Positions 33,656 through 44,832 of a stretch of DNA of 64,000 bases are shown here, in pieces; positions within the stretch are counted from its first letter, which is position 1; every line of letters starts with the position of its first letter. Source of the DNA: Meghimatium bilineatum (Eukaryota; Mollusca; Gastropoda; Stylommatophora; Philomycidae). The DNA lies in NCBI GenBank assembly GCA_034231615.1, contig CM067306.1, forward strand, positions 61,149,475-61,213,474, in the 5' to 3' direction. Made by a program: the position numbers and the translations under genes. The notes under the pieces are model-generated. The model ran no database searches. It was not told where the DNA came from and saw only the letters and a program-made list of their open reading frames with translations.

Positions 33656-33835
33656 GGCTGGAGGTGATCATTCCAAATGTCAACATGGATATCACGCTTG
33701 GAGGTGAACATTCCAAATGTCAACATGGATATCACACTTGGAGGTGAACATTCCAAATGTCAACATGGATATCACGCTTGGAGGTGAACATTCCAAATGT
33801 CAACATAGATATCACGGCTGGAGGTGAACATTCTT
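33636..33835. repeat. 40-bp minisatellite, about 5 copies
   Basis: Unit TGTCAACATGGATATCACGC then TTGGAGGTGAACATTCCAAA. The first unit is contiguous with the LINE frame at SMLTYGCES. Confidence 0.95.
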
Positions 33836-33881
33836 AGTTTGCTATTCGTAGTCGTAGAACAGACACACAGACAAAAAATAT

Positions 33882-33935
33882 GGGTGGATGGATGGATGGA
33901 TGGATGGATGGATGGATGGATGGATGAGTATACAG
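33882..33935. repeat. GGAT tetranucleotide microsatellite
   Basis: About 11 uninterrupted TGGA/GGAT units. Confidence 0.95.
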
Positions 33936-34009
33936 ACAGAAGGACGGATGAATGAAAGTATATGAAATGATGAATAGACGAGACCCTTGACAACGTCACT
34001 AGCGATAAA

Positions 34010-34484
34010 GATCACAGTGTGTGAAATGAGATGCTTGAGAAAAGATTACAGTGTGTGAAATGAGATGCTTGAGGAAAGATCACAGAGTGTGAAATGAGAT
34101 GCTCGAAAAAAGATCCCAGTGTGTGAAATGAGATGCTTGAGAAAAGATCACAGTGTGTGAAATGAGATGCTTGAGAAAAGATCACAGTGTGTGAAATGAG
34201 ATGCTTGAGAAAAGATCACAGTGTGTGAAATGAGATGCTTGAGAAAAGATTACAGTGTGTGAAATGAGATGCTTGAGAAAAGATCACAGTGTGTGAAATG
34301 AGATGCTTGAGAAAAGATTACAGTGTGTGAAATGAGATGCTTGAGAAAAGATCACAGTGTGTGAAATGAGATGCTTGAGAAAAGATCACAGTGTGTGAAA
34401 TGAGATGCTTGAGAAAAGATCACAGTGTGTGAAATGAGATGCTTGAGAAAAGATCACAGTGTGTGAAATGAGATGCTTGAAGAA
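34010..34484. repeat. 34-bp minisatellite, about 14 copies, inside a LINE frame
   Basis: Unit AAAGATCACAGTGTGTGAAA then TGAGATGCTTGAGA. In one frame it reads KITVCEMRCLR, a LINE motif region, and the LINE frame continues directly after the last unit. Confidence 0.97.
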
Positions 34485-34790
34485 AGCTATAAATGTTACA
34501 TGAAGAGACGGAAGGAGAAATAAAGATATTATAAAATAAATAAAGACCATTTCAAGTCAAGACAACATTGAGAGACAGAACATCAGGTGGTTTGGTCACA
34601 TCGTGATATTGATCAAAGCAACCACCTTTCGTGCATACAGCAGAAGTTCGGGCTAGAGGGAGCGAGGAAGACCAAGAACTGGATTGGTAGACACTATCAG
34701 AGATACCTTAACGAGAAACGGGTAGATCATGGTCAATACGACCCAAAAGGCCAAAGACAGACATCACACACTTGACGCTAAACATCACAG
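34485..34790 (+). pseudogene. LINE carboxyl-terminal fragment downstream of the 34-bp array
   Basis: Reads EMRCLKKAINVT, stop, RDGRRNKDIIK, stop, IKTISSQDNIERQNIRWFGH, then RERGRPRTGLVDTIRDTLTR. The W-F-G-H and GRPR blocks identify a LINE tail. Several stops interrupt it. Confidence 0.7.
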
Positions 34791-34799
34791 GTGGAAATG

Positions 34800-34920
34800 A
34801 CAATAGATAGATGAATATACGGAATGACAGACTGTCGAACAGATAGACAGATATAGCGAGAGAGACAGAATGGCAGACATACAGACAGGCAGGCAGTCAG
34901 ACAGGTAGATAGATAGTACG
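34800..34920. repeat. GACAGA/GATA-rich simple repeat
   Basis: AGACAGATA, GACAGGCAGGCAGTCAGACA and TAGATAGATAG units. Confidence 0.8.
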
Positions 34921-35499
34921 TGAAAAATAGGAAAAATATTTATGTTCTGAACTTCTTACCATAACGGGTTTCCGTACAAGTTACTTTTGGTTAAATGCGT
35001 ATTTTCAAATAGAAAGTCAGTCTTCAAGGGTTATTCCACAGTCCGTGTTTAGAGAACGGGGACAGACACCCCGCCCGTGAAAGTGAGGTATGTGGTGAAT
35101 GGGGGATGGAGGAGGCACAAAGAAATAGTTAATCTGCGTTGTGTTGCAGGAGATGAAACTACCAGGAGGTAAAAGACTAAACAGGAAAGTCTACATCACC
35201 GTCGTTTTGAGGACAGCAATCTCTGTAAGTTACACGACTTTCCCCCAAGCCCACAATTCTGGAGGTCTTGCTTGATGCACTAAGAATGTATGGTTCAGAT
35301 GAGTCAATGGAAAACGAATCAGGCGTGGCAGATTGTGGATGGCAGAGACTAAAGACACTGTGAAGAGTATGTGAATTTGAAGAAATAGGAAAGGGCAGTG
35401 AATGGGTGGAAGTAGACACTGAAAAAACATCACTGATAAAGCGTTTTATCTAATATAACTAGATAAAGCGTGTCGGAAATGGACGGGTGTCAGGGCCCA

Positions 35500-36215
35500 G
35501 GTTACAGTGCATGAACTCGCCCAGCTACACTCAAACCACAGGATATAATTATATACACAGATGGCTCCGTTAACAGAAAGACGAATAAAAGTGGTTCGGG
35601 TTTTGTTGCCTGCAGAAACACGAGAAGTTGGTTTGAGAAATCTTCAGCATATTCTACTGTCACATCGAGCATGAGGATGGAGATAGAGGGAGTTACAGCA
35701 GCACTGAGTTGGTTGATAACTGATATATCAACACACCCGGTAATACTCACAGACTCTCAAAGCATGTTGCGCAAGATAGAAAAGTGCATGATGACAAAGG
35801 AATGGTGTGATTTATTGAATAACTCAGTTGTCTAGAGCATGGATATACTCTTCTGGTCATGCTGGTCAGAGGAAACGAAAGAACTGACTTATTGGCAGGC
35901 ATTGCGGAGATTGACGGCACATTGCTGAGAAGAGATAAAACAGGCTTGACCAAGGTAGTCATAAATTCATTTCAAAATGAAGATGATGTCAATGAGGCTG
36001 AGAACGTGCACATACAGAGAATGTTAGAAATGGGAATGTCTGGAGGTGAGGGAAGGAAAAGTATTTTGTTTTGGAAAGTCCCGAAGATCACACAATCAAC
36101 ACGTGACAGGGAATCTGAGTCTACATACACTGAGATGGCTGCTAGAATGGAGAGTGAAGCACTTATGGGAGTATCCCACGTGCTGCGATACTAGTTTCTA
36201 ATCAAGAATCAAGAA
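35500..36215 (+). pseudogene. Retroelement RNase H domain and carboxyl end, frameshifted
   Basis: One frame from about 35530 reads IIIYTDGSVNRKTNKSGSGF (first Asp), VTSSMRMEIEGVTAAL (Glu) and VILTDSQSMLRKIE (Asp), then a stop after NNSVV. The third block (GHAG, then VRGNERTDLLAG with the last Asp) lies in another frame from about 35852. That frame continues to 36194. A final shift exposes HLWEYPTC, matching the Cys-rich end of the copy at 384-748. All four acidic RNase H residues can be located, but at least two frameshifts kill it. No reverse transcriptase precedes it. Confidence 0.8.
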
Positions 36216-36354
36216 GCATATGGTTTAGATGGAAATAATTATAGTTATTACACAAGTCCGTATATAAAGGAGTGAGGGGGGGACTGCCCCCCCCCTTATC
36301 GAATCTAGCATAACCATAAGTTGGATAAAATAATTCCCTTAGTCATTTTGTATA

Positions 36355-36545
36355 CAGCATATATGAAGAGAGGAGAAGCAGAAAGAAGAGCCAAGGGTAG
36401 ACCTAGAGTACGCTGGATCGACAACATCAAAGAGACATTGCACTAATACCAAATAACATTATCTCAAGCTGCCAGAAAAGCGAGAACAAGAACATTGTAT
36501 CTCCCTCGACACCCGTAAAGGGTAAAAGAAGAAGGACATAAGAAG
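36355..36545 (+). pseudogene. LINE carboxyl-terminal fragment
   Basis: Reads AYMKRGEAERRAKGRPRVRW then IDNIKETLH and, after a stop, QAARKARTRTLY. Matches the GRPR-x-RW-x-DNIK block seen at 22870 and 41070. Confidence 0.65.
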
Positions 36546-37204
36546 AAGAAGCCATTTTGTACAAAAGAGCATCAACTTTCCCGTCAAACAGTGAAATTTC
36601 CACACGAAAATGGACGAATGATTTTTTTAAAAATCGCTTAGGTATTTAAAGCGATTTTAGCACCCTCCCCTCCTTAAGGTGCTCATATCTACAGCCTTGT
36701 TAGTACTTGTAATCAGAAAAACAGGTAAGAATAGTCACAGCCAGCGGCAAGAGCATACTACATTTCTGTTCAGTGAGATGTGAATATTAACAGCTGATTT
36801 TTATTTTAATTCAGAGAGAAAGAAGAAGAAGAATCGATACTGCAATGTTTAGAAATAAATATTCTACTGCCTTTTGGTCTTAATATCCTTCATGTCTACA
36901 TATAAATATATTGTTGTGGTAACTTTTGTTCACTTTGTTTCGTCTCCATTTCTTTAGTCTGTGTAAGGATTGAAACTGTGTGGAGGTTTGACTTCGATGT
37001 ACTCGGATTTAGTCCGTCACTCTCAACGAAGCGGCATGTCGCAATCCGAGAGTCCCTAGAGTACCGCTAACACGTAACTTCGTAGCTTTTAGTGATAATC
37101 CACAGGTTCTACAAGGAAAAAAACCACTTTGTAAACAAAACTTATTAATTTTCTTACGAAATTACCCCATTTTTAATATGAATTCTGCTCTGCTGGCGTT
37201 GCAA
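36546..37204. other. No recognisable gene
   Basis: Ordinary sequence with short A/T tracts and a GAAGAAGAAGAA tract near 36820. No feature supported. Confidence 0.5.
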
Positions 37205-37305
37205 ACATGGCCCGGAGCTCTAGTTCGGGGAGCAAAGAATATGGACACTGTCTTCTTTCCATGCATATCGTAGGAGGCGACTACGGAAAAGTGGGGGATA
37301 AACTA
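37205..37305 (+). repeat. SINE head (GGAGGCGACTA family), truncated
   Basis: GGGAGCAAAGAATATGGACA, CATGCATATCGTAGGAGGCG, ACTACGGAAAAGTGGGGG: the head of the composite SINE, cut off by the tRNA-derived SINE that follows. Confidence 0.65.
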
Positions 37306-37308
37306 ACA

Positions 37309-37585
37309 CCAGGGTGCCGCGTGGCGCAGTGGTTAGCTCACTGTCTTTGCATATGGGTGGTCCTGGATTCATTCCCCAGTTGAGGTGGAATGTTTTTCAG
37401 ACCGCATCGGCTTCCGGTTCTACGCAACCTTAATCGGGTACTGGATTAATCCGGGAAGTAAAGACTGCGAGGGAAAGGAGATGGCTACTGCCCTCATATA
37501 GCAGAGCCACTGAAATGTGAGATCGCCAACATTTTACACCCCTACGGCATTAATGAGTTCTATGGCTTAAATTTACTTTAATTTT
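37309..37585 (+). repeat. tRNA-derived SINE, second copy
   Basis: A box TGGCGCAGTGG (37322-37332) and B box GATTCATTCCC (37366-37376), followed by TACTGGATTAATCCGGGAAG, AGACTGCGAGGGAAAGGAGA, GTGAGATCGCCAAC and CACCCCTACGGCATTAATGA. Same family as 32914-33190; the B box is slightly decayed. No clear target duplication. Confidence 0.85.
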
Positions 37586-38155
37586 TACACTTGGTTTCTG
37601 GTCTCATACCAAAATCCGGCTCGTCAACTCATAAAGGCTGTCTACCACTGATTTAGTGATTCATAAAACTACTGTATATCTCTAGAACATACTGCACGCT
37701 GATCCCAACCAACGTCAAATTTATTGGCTTATACGACTAGTCGTTGATAACTATGCGTATACTTTGTGCAGCAGGCCAATGAAAAGCACGAAATAAGTAG
37801 GATAAGCCAAGATAAGTGACTATGTTTATAATCAGCGCGCAAGACCATCATGTAGAAAAGTTTCATAATGTTTCATTGACCCCGTAGTTCAACGTCTGAC
37901 CTACTAGTACCAGCTACCAGGCATTGCGTCCTTGACATACATATTTAGAAAAGAGGTCATATGATCATAAAATGAGGGATAGGTCAACTGCAGAGATCCC
38001 TGGCTCATGGAAGGATGTCTCTGAGGGATGTCAGAGAGTGTGGATGAGTCTCACAAAATTGAAACGTAACACGGTTACAGAATGATAAGCTACGCGCAGC
38101 AGGAAGCAGATTTCCATTTGCGAGGCGCTGGCATTAGACACAATAAAAGCTCGTG
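37586..38155. other. No recognisable gene
   Basis: Ordinary sequence. No frame, array or repeat recognised. Confidence 0.5.
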
Positions 38156-38159
38156 TTTC

Positions 38160-38375
38160 CGGAGCTCCACAAATGAGAGAAAAGAATAGCAAAAATGCAT
38201 CATTGGAGAAGGATGTGTCGGGCCATTGACGCAGATAACAAGGGGACACAACGTATTTCCTTTCTTTTCTAGACTACATTCTGCTGAAAATCTAGTGGGA
38301 TCATTGTCCTGCTACAAGAGAGATCCAGCGGGGTTTTCGCTGGATTAACCCTGAAGAAGAGGAAGAAGAAACATC
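38160..38375 (+). repeat. SINE-like repeat R1, near full length
   Basis: GAAAAGAATAGCAAAAATGC (decayed head), GGATGTGTCGGGCCATTGAC, GACACAACG, CTACATTCTGCTGAAAATCT, CATTGTCCTGCTACAAGAGA, GATCCAGCGGGG, tail GAAGAAGAGGAAGAAGAA. Confidence 0.7.
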
Positions 38376-38479
38376 ACTGTTACTTGACATGCATGCCATT
38401 TACATGCAGTTCTTTAACTAGCTACTATCACTTTCTCTTTTGTCTTTATACCATTCCTGATTGTTCTTCTCCATACAAC

Positions 38480-38768
38480 ACGTTCCATGACATCCTGTCC
38501 CCACGACATCCTGTCCCCACGACACCCTGTCCCCACGACATCCAGTCCCCATGACACCCTGTCCCCATGACACCCTGTCCACATGACATCCTGTCCCCAT
38601 GACACCCTGTCCCCATGACACCCTGTCCCCATGACACCCTGTCCCCATGACACCCTGTCCCCATGACACCCTGTCCCCATGACACCCTGTCCCCATGACA
38701 CCCAGTCCCCATGACGTCATGTCCCCATGACACCATGTCCCCATGACATCCTGTCCCCATAATTCCGT
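38480..38768. repeat. 16-bp minisatellite, about 18 copies
   Basis: Unit CCATGACACCCTGTCC. Because 16 is not a multiple of 3, all minus-strand frames stay open, giving three overlapping GDRVSWGQG-type frames. Confidence 0.97.
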
Positions 38769-38877
38769 ATCAATGACTGTATCATGCATATGTCACTTGC
38801 ACACATCTTTGCACCGAAGTAGAGGTGAAGCCTGATATTATTCCCCCATGCTGTTATTCTCCATAAAACTTTCGTTA

Positions 38878-39232
38878 CTGCATGTCACGCTATACATCTT
38901 GTTTACTGCATGTCACGCTATACATCTTGTTTACTGCATGTCACGCTATACATCTTGTTTACTGCATGTCACGCTATACATCTTGTTTACTGCATGTCAC
39001 GCTATACATCTTGTTTACTGCATGTCACGCTATACATCTTGTTTACTGCATGTCACGCTATACATCTTGTTTACTGCATGTCACGCTATACATCTTGTTT
39101 ACTGCATGTCACGCTATACATCTTGTTTACTGCATGTCACGCTATACATCTTGTTTACTGCATGTCACGCTATACATCTTGTTTACTGCATGTCACGCTA
39201 TACATCTTGTTTACTGCATGTCACGCTATACA
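38878..39232. repeat. 28-bp minisatellite, about 12.7 copies
   Basis: Unit TGCATGTCACGCTATACATC then TTGTTTAC, apparently uniform, followed by two decayed units. Three overlapping plus-strand frames result. Confidence 0.97.
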
Positions 39233-39239
39233 TAGTGTG

Positions 39240-39895
39240 TATCGGTACACATCTTGTTTATAGCTGTACAACTTGTGTATCAATGAAATATTTACTTTCC
39301 AGTGATTCCCCGTCCCTGAATCTATAACATCCAATTCCAATAATTTTCAGGGAGCACTGGGTGGATTAGCAATGACTGTTCAACAGACACCCCTCCCTCA
39401 CATACAAGTCTTGAGTTTTTACGAATAGTGGCCCATATTTGGAATCACTGATGTAGGGGACAGTCTGTTCTCTTTTATCTTGTGTCATTCTATCCTGCGG
39501 CAGCGACATAGTCTTCCAGATCACATTCAGAATCAAATGTTCCAGATTCCAGTTGCCACGACGTGCATCTGTCGCTGTTTTCATTGTCAATTTAACATCT
39601 CAGCGAGTGGTACTGATTGCCAAATACAAGGATTTGTTCACAGGACTCATACTGATTAACTTGATCAGCTCCAGTGGGTGATTTTGACAAGAGGGAACAG
39701 TGGCACGGAAAGCAGAGACCGGAGGGAGTAATATTTTTAAATCTGGTATTTATGGAACAGGACGATAGTCACTCGTCAATGTTTGATTAGACAAGTGGTG
39801 GTCGCGACACGAGAAATTTAATATGAGCGAGTTAGATTAAGGGGAAGGAGTCTTGGGAGTAAATTTGTCTATATGACGACGTTGACTGGTGTGTC
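39240..39895. other. No recognised gene
   Basis: Includes a 74-aa minus-strand frame (39366-39590) reading TMKTATDARRGNWNLEHLI, with coding-like composition but no family I can name. Confidence 0.4.
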
Positions 39896-39904
39896 TGTGG
39901 GAGA

Positions 39905-40055
39905 TAGAGAAATAGAGAGTGATAAAGAGAAAGATATAAATATATATATACAGAGATAAAGAGTGATAAGGATATAAATATGCATATACAGATAGAGAGT
40001 GATAAAGAGAAAGATATAAATATATATATATATATATACAGAGAGAGAGAGAGAC

Positions 40056-40094
<39 letters not shown>

Positions 40095-40095
40095 T
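39905..40095. repeat. GATAAAGAGA, TA and GA microsatellite cluster
   Basis: Repeats of AGAGTGATAAAGAGAAAGAT and ATAAATATATATA, then a GA tract (40040-40090). Confidence 0.9.
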
Positions 40096-40860
40096 TGTGG
40101 GAACGAGGAAGTGCTTGAGATTAATAAAAAAATTGAGAGTAAGACTTATGTATTGTTGTTTCGTCCAAAGGAGGAGCTAAACATGGATGCACCGTGTAAT
40201 AGCCAATAACACACGGCATGTATAAGAAGAAGTGACCACAACAAATAATGTTGGACCCGCGACCTCAGAAGTATACCTCTCTCTTCTTGAATGGACTCTC
40301 GTATCTTCCACCACTCTGTTTATCTCTGCCTGTTAGTCTCAAAATTAGTATCTTAACAACGCACGTGCATCAAAACAGCACCCTAACACTCCCCTTTGTC
40401 TTGTTTCTTCCAGTTCCGTTAAGCCGACGACGAAGCAGTTGGAGATCTTCCGTCTGTTCTGTGCGAATGGTTGTCGGGTTGGTTTAATGTTCAACGCTGT
40501 CAGCCTTTGTGTGTGTTGTGTGGTGCCTAAAAGGGAGGTAATTGATATTGAGAGAATACAATTGTAGCGTGGGTGGTCCCCCTTTCAATAGCAACTATTG
40601 GTTTCACGCTGGACTTCCTGGTAACATGGTTGCCATGAAACATACTTTTGGACTAATGTCAACATTGGTTTTAGAATTGGTTTCTCCAAAAAAAAAGAAA
40701 AACATTTAAATAAATCATAGCGAGAAAGGGTGAAGTGGGTGAGGAGTGTGGAGGAGGAGTGTGGAGAACTGAGGTGTAGAGAAGAGAGAAGACAATGACT
40801 GGAATGTGGAGATAGGTAAAACTAGAAAGAGAAACATATGTAGAAACTTAGAAGGAAGGA
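40096..40860. other. No recognisable gene
   Basis: Contains a 79-aa plus-strand frame (40248-40487) without a recognised domain and a G/A-rich stretch at 40715-40800. Confidence 0.4.
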
Positions 40861-40864
40861 AGAT

Positions 40865-41275
40865 ATACCAGAACCACGACCTCCACTAGTTTTTGATAGT
40901 TGCAGCCTAGTCGATAGTCTAACCCCAGCTGGTTTGTGTTCCATTCTTGCCGTTAAGCGTAGGGGTGATTGGAGCTCGAGCTTGCGTTCCAAAGCCAGAT
41001 GTGTGGCTTCAGCTGTGCTATGACCGTGTCTGTACAGGATGTCCCTGACGTTTTCTATCCATCTCTTCCGTGGTCTTCCTCTGGTTTTGTACCCTGATCT
41101 CATTTGGTTATTTGCCCGTACGGGCAACTTTTCGTGATGCATTCTCATAATGTGGCCAAACCACTTGATCTGTTTTCTCTCTCTATGTAATCTCTACAAG
41201 ATATTATACCTATTCTTTCCCTGATATATGCATTTCGCAATCTGTCAAGTCTGGTGACCCCAGCAGATTTCAGTA
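40865..41275 (-). pseudogene. LINE carboxyl-terminal fragment
   Basis: The minus strand reads KSAGVTRLDRLRNAYIRERI, then, across a frameshift near 41170, QIKWFGHIMRMHHEKLP, RGRPRKRWIENVRDI and THLALERKLELQSP. This is the same protein region as 22745-22950, better preserved. The frame from 41148 is open to 40822. Confidence 0.8.
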
Positions 41276-41277
41276 TC

Positions 41278-41625
41278 TAGTCGATAGCGAGCTTACTTAT
41301 TATCAAAAGGTTACAGCTTGCCAGGTTCGAAACCAACAAAAAAATATCTGTGATTTCTTCCCTATTACGACAGCTTCTCCTGTCAACCCAGCTGTAATTG
41401 GGTACCTGACGTATGAGTTAGGGGAGATAAAGACAGCAAGGAAGGAAATAACCTAATAGTTGCTGCGAATAGTACATGAAGAGTTATCTTCATCCCCAAC
41501 GGCAGGTTGCTGCCAAGATACCTACCTTTACCTTCAAGTTCTGATATAACCAAATCGGACTAATGTCCGCGGTTGAATGAAGCGTGCTTCACTATTAAAG
41601 GTAAATTTAACTTAACCAAACCAAG
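41278..41625 (+). repeat. tRNA-like SINE, distinct family
   Basis: B box GGTTCGAAACC (41332-41342), degenerate A-box region GATAGCGAGCTTACTTATTA, then a body with ATTGGGTACCTGACGTATGA, GGGGAGATAAAGACAGCAAG and CCCAACGGCAGGTTGCTGCC, and a 3' segment TGTCCGCGGTTGAA that recurs at 22030. The body (GGGTACC...GGGAGATAAAGAC) is distantly like the 32914 family. Confidence 0.6.
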
Positions 41626-41659
41626 ATATTGGAAGCTGTGTCGTCTTTATATCACAGAT

Positions 41660-42000
41660 TGTCATTCTGATTAGTAGACAGATGGTTGACAGAAGAGAGT
41701 TTGTCACAAGTTGACATTAGTAGACAGATGGTTGACAGAAGAGAGTTTGTCAAAAGTTGACATTAGTAGACAGATTGTTGAGAGAAGAGAGTTTGTCAAA
41801 AGTTGACATTAGTAGACAGATTGTTGAGAGAAGAGAGTTTGTCAAAAGTTGACATTAGTAGACAGATTGTTGAGAGAAGAGAGTTTGTCAAAAGTTGACA
41901 TTAGTAGACAGATTGTTGAGAGAAGAGAGTTTGTCAAAAGTTGACATTAGTAGACAGATGGTTGAGAGAAGAGAGTTTGTCAAAAGTTGACTTTAAGAAA
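41660..42000. repeat. 46-bp minisatellite, about 7 copies
   Basis: Unit ACATTAGTAGACAGATTGTT then GAGAGAAGAGAGTTTGTCAA and AAGTTG. Confidence 0.95.
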
Positions 42001-42204
42001 ACGTTGATTTATACATAAATTAAATTGTACGAATTAAAAAAAATTTAAATATAAAACTGAAAACAAATGCCGTATTTCCTGTAATTTTTCTGGGAATTTT
42101 TTTTTTTAGTGGAGAGGCAATTTTTTTTACATAATTAAAGAGGTAGTGCTCCTGAATTCTGAACAAGATTTTGAAATAATTAAACAGGCAGTGCTCCTGA
42201 ATTC

Positions 42205-42400
42205 TGTTTTTATGTTATGTGCGTATCCTGACAAAGACCTGTAGGTCCGAAACGTCGATTATATCCTGTGTACTGTCATTTGTATGATTATATTCTGTGT
42301 TTTGTTGTGTATAATATATTAGTTCATGTAGGCATCCGACAGTGATAGTGTGCTAGTTGTTGACCAGTAGAACTTCATTACCTGTCTCCCACTTGAGTAT
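42205..42400 (+). repeat. GGTCCGAAACGTCG motif repeat, copy 4
   Basis: 42228-42260 reads CTGACAAAGACCTGTAGGTC then CGAAACGTCGATT. Further right are AGTAGAACTTCATTACCTGT and the block order of copies 1 and 2. GACC-tgta-GGTC is a perfect short stem. Confidence 0.6.
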
Positions 42401-42409
42401 TATTTCTAT

Positions 42410-43005
42410 TCCTCCTATCTCTTATGTCTCTCTAACATAACTCTTTATATTCCCCATATCTATTATTTCTACCTATCTAAATCTTCTCTCCTTCTATGTT
42501 TTATTTCTCCCTATCATAACCCGTTCTTCTCCTTCTATCTCTTACTTTCTCCCTATCCTAATCCTTTCACCTCCTTCTAAATCGTATTTCTCGGTATCCG
42601 AATTATTTCTTCTCCTAACTCGAATGTCTCCCTATCTTTATTTTATCTTCTCCTTCTATCTCCTTTATATATCTTTCCTAATTCTTTCTTATACGCCTAT
42701 CTCTTTTATATATCTTTCCTAATTCTTTCTTATACGCCTATCTCTTATTTCTCCCTACCCTAATCCTGTCTTCTCATCCTCTCTATTATTTCTCCCTAAC
42801 ACAATATTTTCTTCACCTCCTATCTCTTATTTCTCCCTACCGAAATCCCATTTCTCATATCTCTTATTTCTCCCTACCGAAATTCCATCCTCTTCTCTTA
42901 TTTCTCTCAATTTATATCTTATCTTCATCACGTTCATTTTTCCTATTACTCAAATTCTTCATCCCCTTCCCTCCCTCCCTTCCCTCCCTCCCTTCCCTCT
43001 GTGTG
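42410..43005. repeat. Pyrimidine-rich degenerate tract
   Basis: TCTCTTATTTCTCCCTACC-like units of about 35-50 bp, strongly C/T biased, ending in CCCTCCCTTCCCTCC. Confidence 0.85.
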
Positions 43006-43057
43006 TGCAGCCTGGATCCGAAGAATAAGGGCACAATAATTAATAATTACGTTGTTA

Positions 43058-43215
43058 CACATCAGACTCAATAATTACGTTGTTACACACTAGACATCTG
43101 AACTTACACAACTGTTACACAACTGTTACACATCTGTTACACATCTGTTACACAACTGTTACACATCTGTTACACAACTGTTACACATCTGTTACACATC
43201 TGTTACACAACTGAC
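43058..43215. repeat. 11-bp ACATCTGTTAC/ACAACTGTTAC array
   Basis: Alternating CTGTTACACAT and CTGTTACACAA units, about 11 copies. Confidence 0.95.
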
Positions 43216-43224
43216 ATCTACGTA

Positions 43225-43400
43225 TAAAAGAAAGATCGAAAGACCCTTGAGGTCCCGGGCTTAATCCACGGTTGGGACATAATTTTTTCTTTCGGGACTA
43301 CAATCAAAATGCTTCCTGTACATGTCGGAGGGTCTGCTATATCACATCGGCATTTATTTCCACAGCCCTTAGAAAGCCTCCCTGCACTCTTTCACAGGAA
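43225..43400 (+). repeat. SINE family D, plus-strand copy
   Basis: GGGCTTAATCCACGGTTGG (degenerate B-box region), then TTCCTGTACATGTCG and GGCATTTATTTCCACAGCCC. The same blocks occur, in the same order, on the minus strand at 59725-59905. Confidence 0.6.
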
Positions 43401-43504
43401 AACATGCAATAACGAAAGTTGTAGTTTGTGATTTGTGTGAATGTTAATAGTTTCCTAATATCAGGGACAACAGGGGAATGATAATTAATTATTCAATTGA
43501 TTCT

Positions 43505-43675
43505 TGATTAGAAAACTACCGCCGAAGACGGATGTGTCGGGCCATTGGCGCAAATAAAACGGCGACACAACGCATTTCCATTTTCTGGACTACATCCTGC
43601 TGGAAATCTAGTAGGACCATGATCCAGCTAGATCCAGTTGGAGTTTGAGAATGAACGCAGAAGAAGAAGAAGATT
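43505..43675 (+). repeat. SINE-like repeat R1, full length
   Basis: GCCGAAGACGGATGTGTCGG, GCCATTGGCGCAAATAAAAC, GGCGACACAACGCATTTCCA, GGACTACATCCTGCTGGAAA, TCTAGTAGGACCATGATCC, GAGTTTGAGAATGAACGCAG, tail AAGAAGAAGAAGA. One of the two best R1 copies. Confidence 0.8.
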
Positions 43676-43740
43676 AGAAACTGGCCTTACAGCACGTGGG
43701 GCATTCCCATAAGTGCTCCGCCCTCTGTTTCAGCAGACAT
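43676..43740 (-). pseudogene. RNase H retroelement 3' sliver
   Basis: The minus strand reads AGAGGGCGGAGCACTTATGG then GAATGCCCCACGTGCTGTAA, nearly identical to 685-722 and 36150-36190. Only the last 60 bp of that family remain. It sits directly against the R1 tail. Confidence 0.65.
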
Positions 43741-44096
43741 CCGACTCGTTGGCGTTTCGAGTCTAATGCCAACTACACAGACGTCAACATCAGGGCACAA
43801 CTCTGTCCCTTGCGACAGGTTTCTTTGTTGTTCCGCCCACCCACGACGTGCCCATAACTAGTTCAAGCACAAGGTCGGTCTGTCGGAACAACATGGTAAC
43901 TATTATCGAAGGTTACGACTACGGGGTTGTATAGATGACGTGCCATAAAGCTTCTATAAGAAGATAACCTCAATATAAAGGCATGTCATCTACTAAGGTT
44001 TTCTGTTGCATGGTTGGTTTGTCTAGTGAACCATTATGAGACCCACAGACGCAACCACATGCGCTATTCAATTCACGTCTGTTGACAAAAACAAAT
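43741..44096. other. No recognisable gene
   Basis: Ordinary sequence without frames or arrays. Confidence 0.5.
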
Positions 44097-44436
44097 TCGT
44101 GATTAACTCTTTCAACACGTAATTATACCCGGGGTTTAGACGTAATTAATTTTAGGCTAACTTTTTGGACCGCAACATGATTCAGGCACAAGCTTCCTGA
44201 AGACAAAGTATTAGCTATGGAAAGTCATATAAGGTATCAAAAGAAAGATAATTGAATGTGGAATTCATATACAATATAAAAATATAAGAATTGTAACAAC
44301 AATAATACTTGTCATTTACGAACAAAACAATTTGGAGGGTATATATGGAGTCTGATTATAACGGGCTTACGTCCTTAAACGGTGCCGGCTCTGTCCCTTT
44401 ACAACGGGCTTACGTAAGAATTGAGTTAATCACGAA
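44097..44436. mobile_element. MITE-like element with TTCGTGATTAACTC termini
   Basis: TTCGTGATTAACTC at the left and GAGTTAATCACGAA at the right are 14-bp perfect inverted ends about 340 bp apart. Further partial symmetry inside includes ACGTAA on both sides. The interior repeats ACGGGCTTACGT twice. No clear target duplication, so the class is uncertain; TTAA within the ends recalls piggyBac-like or Kolobok elements but is not terminal. Confidence 0.5.
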
Positions 44437-44832
44437 ACCCAGAAACCATTCCCACCACACATAAGCACACACACTTACACACGCATACGCACTCCCATAC
44501 ACACACTCACACGTACACCAACAGGGCCACATGTTCACGAAATAATATCTTAAGAAAATATTCCAATGTCTTCAATCATGATTCACATTGATTTTGTTGT
44601 ATTTAATTTGTCTGAAAATGTGTGCGTTTCAATTTAGTCAGGGTTTGAACGCGTATGATCTCCGTACATGAGCGACACATTTAGCAACGCATACATGTCT
44701 CGGCACGTGCACGCACAGTTGACAGAATTCTGACAAAGTACTGGTCATGTGAGAGGCGTGTAATCATGTGGAATGTGTGGTCAAGACTGACCGACGTAGC
44801 TAATACAAATAGTTGGTCTTTTATGTGATTTG

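Noticed and set aside
38414..38789. Collagen- or silk-like Gly-rich protein on the minus strand
   Set aside because: It is the 16-bp minisatellite read in three frames.
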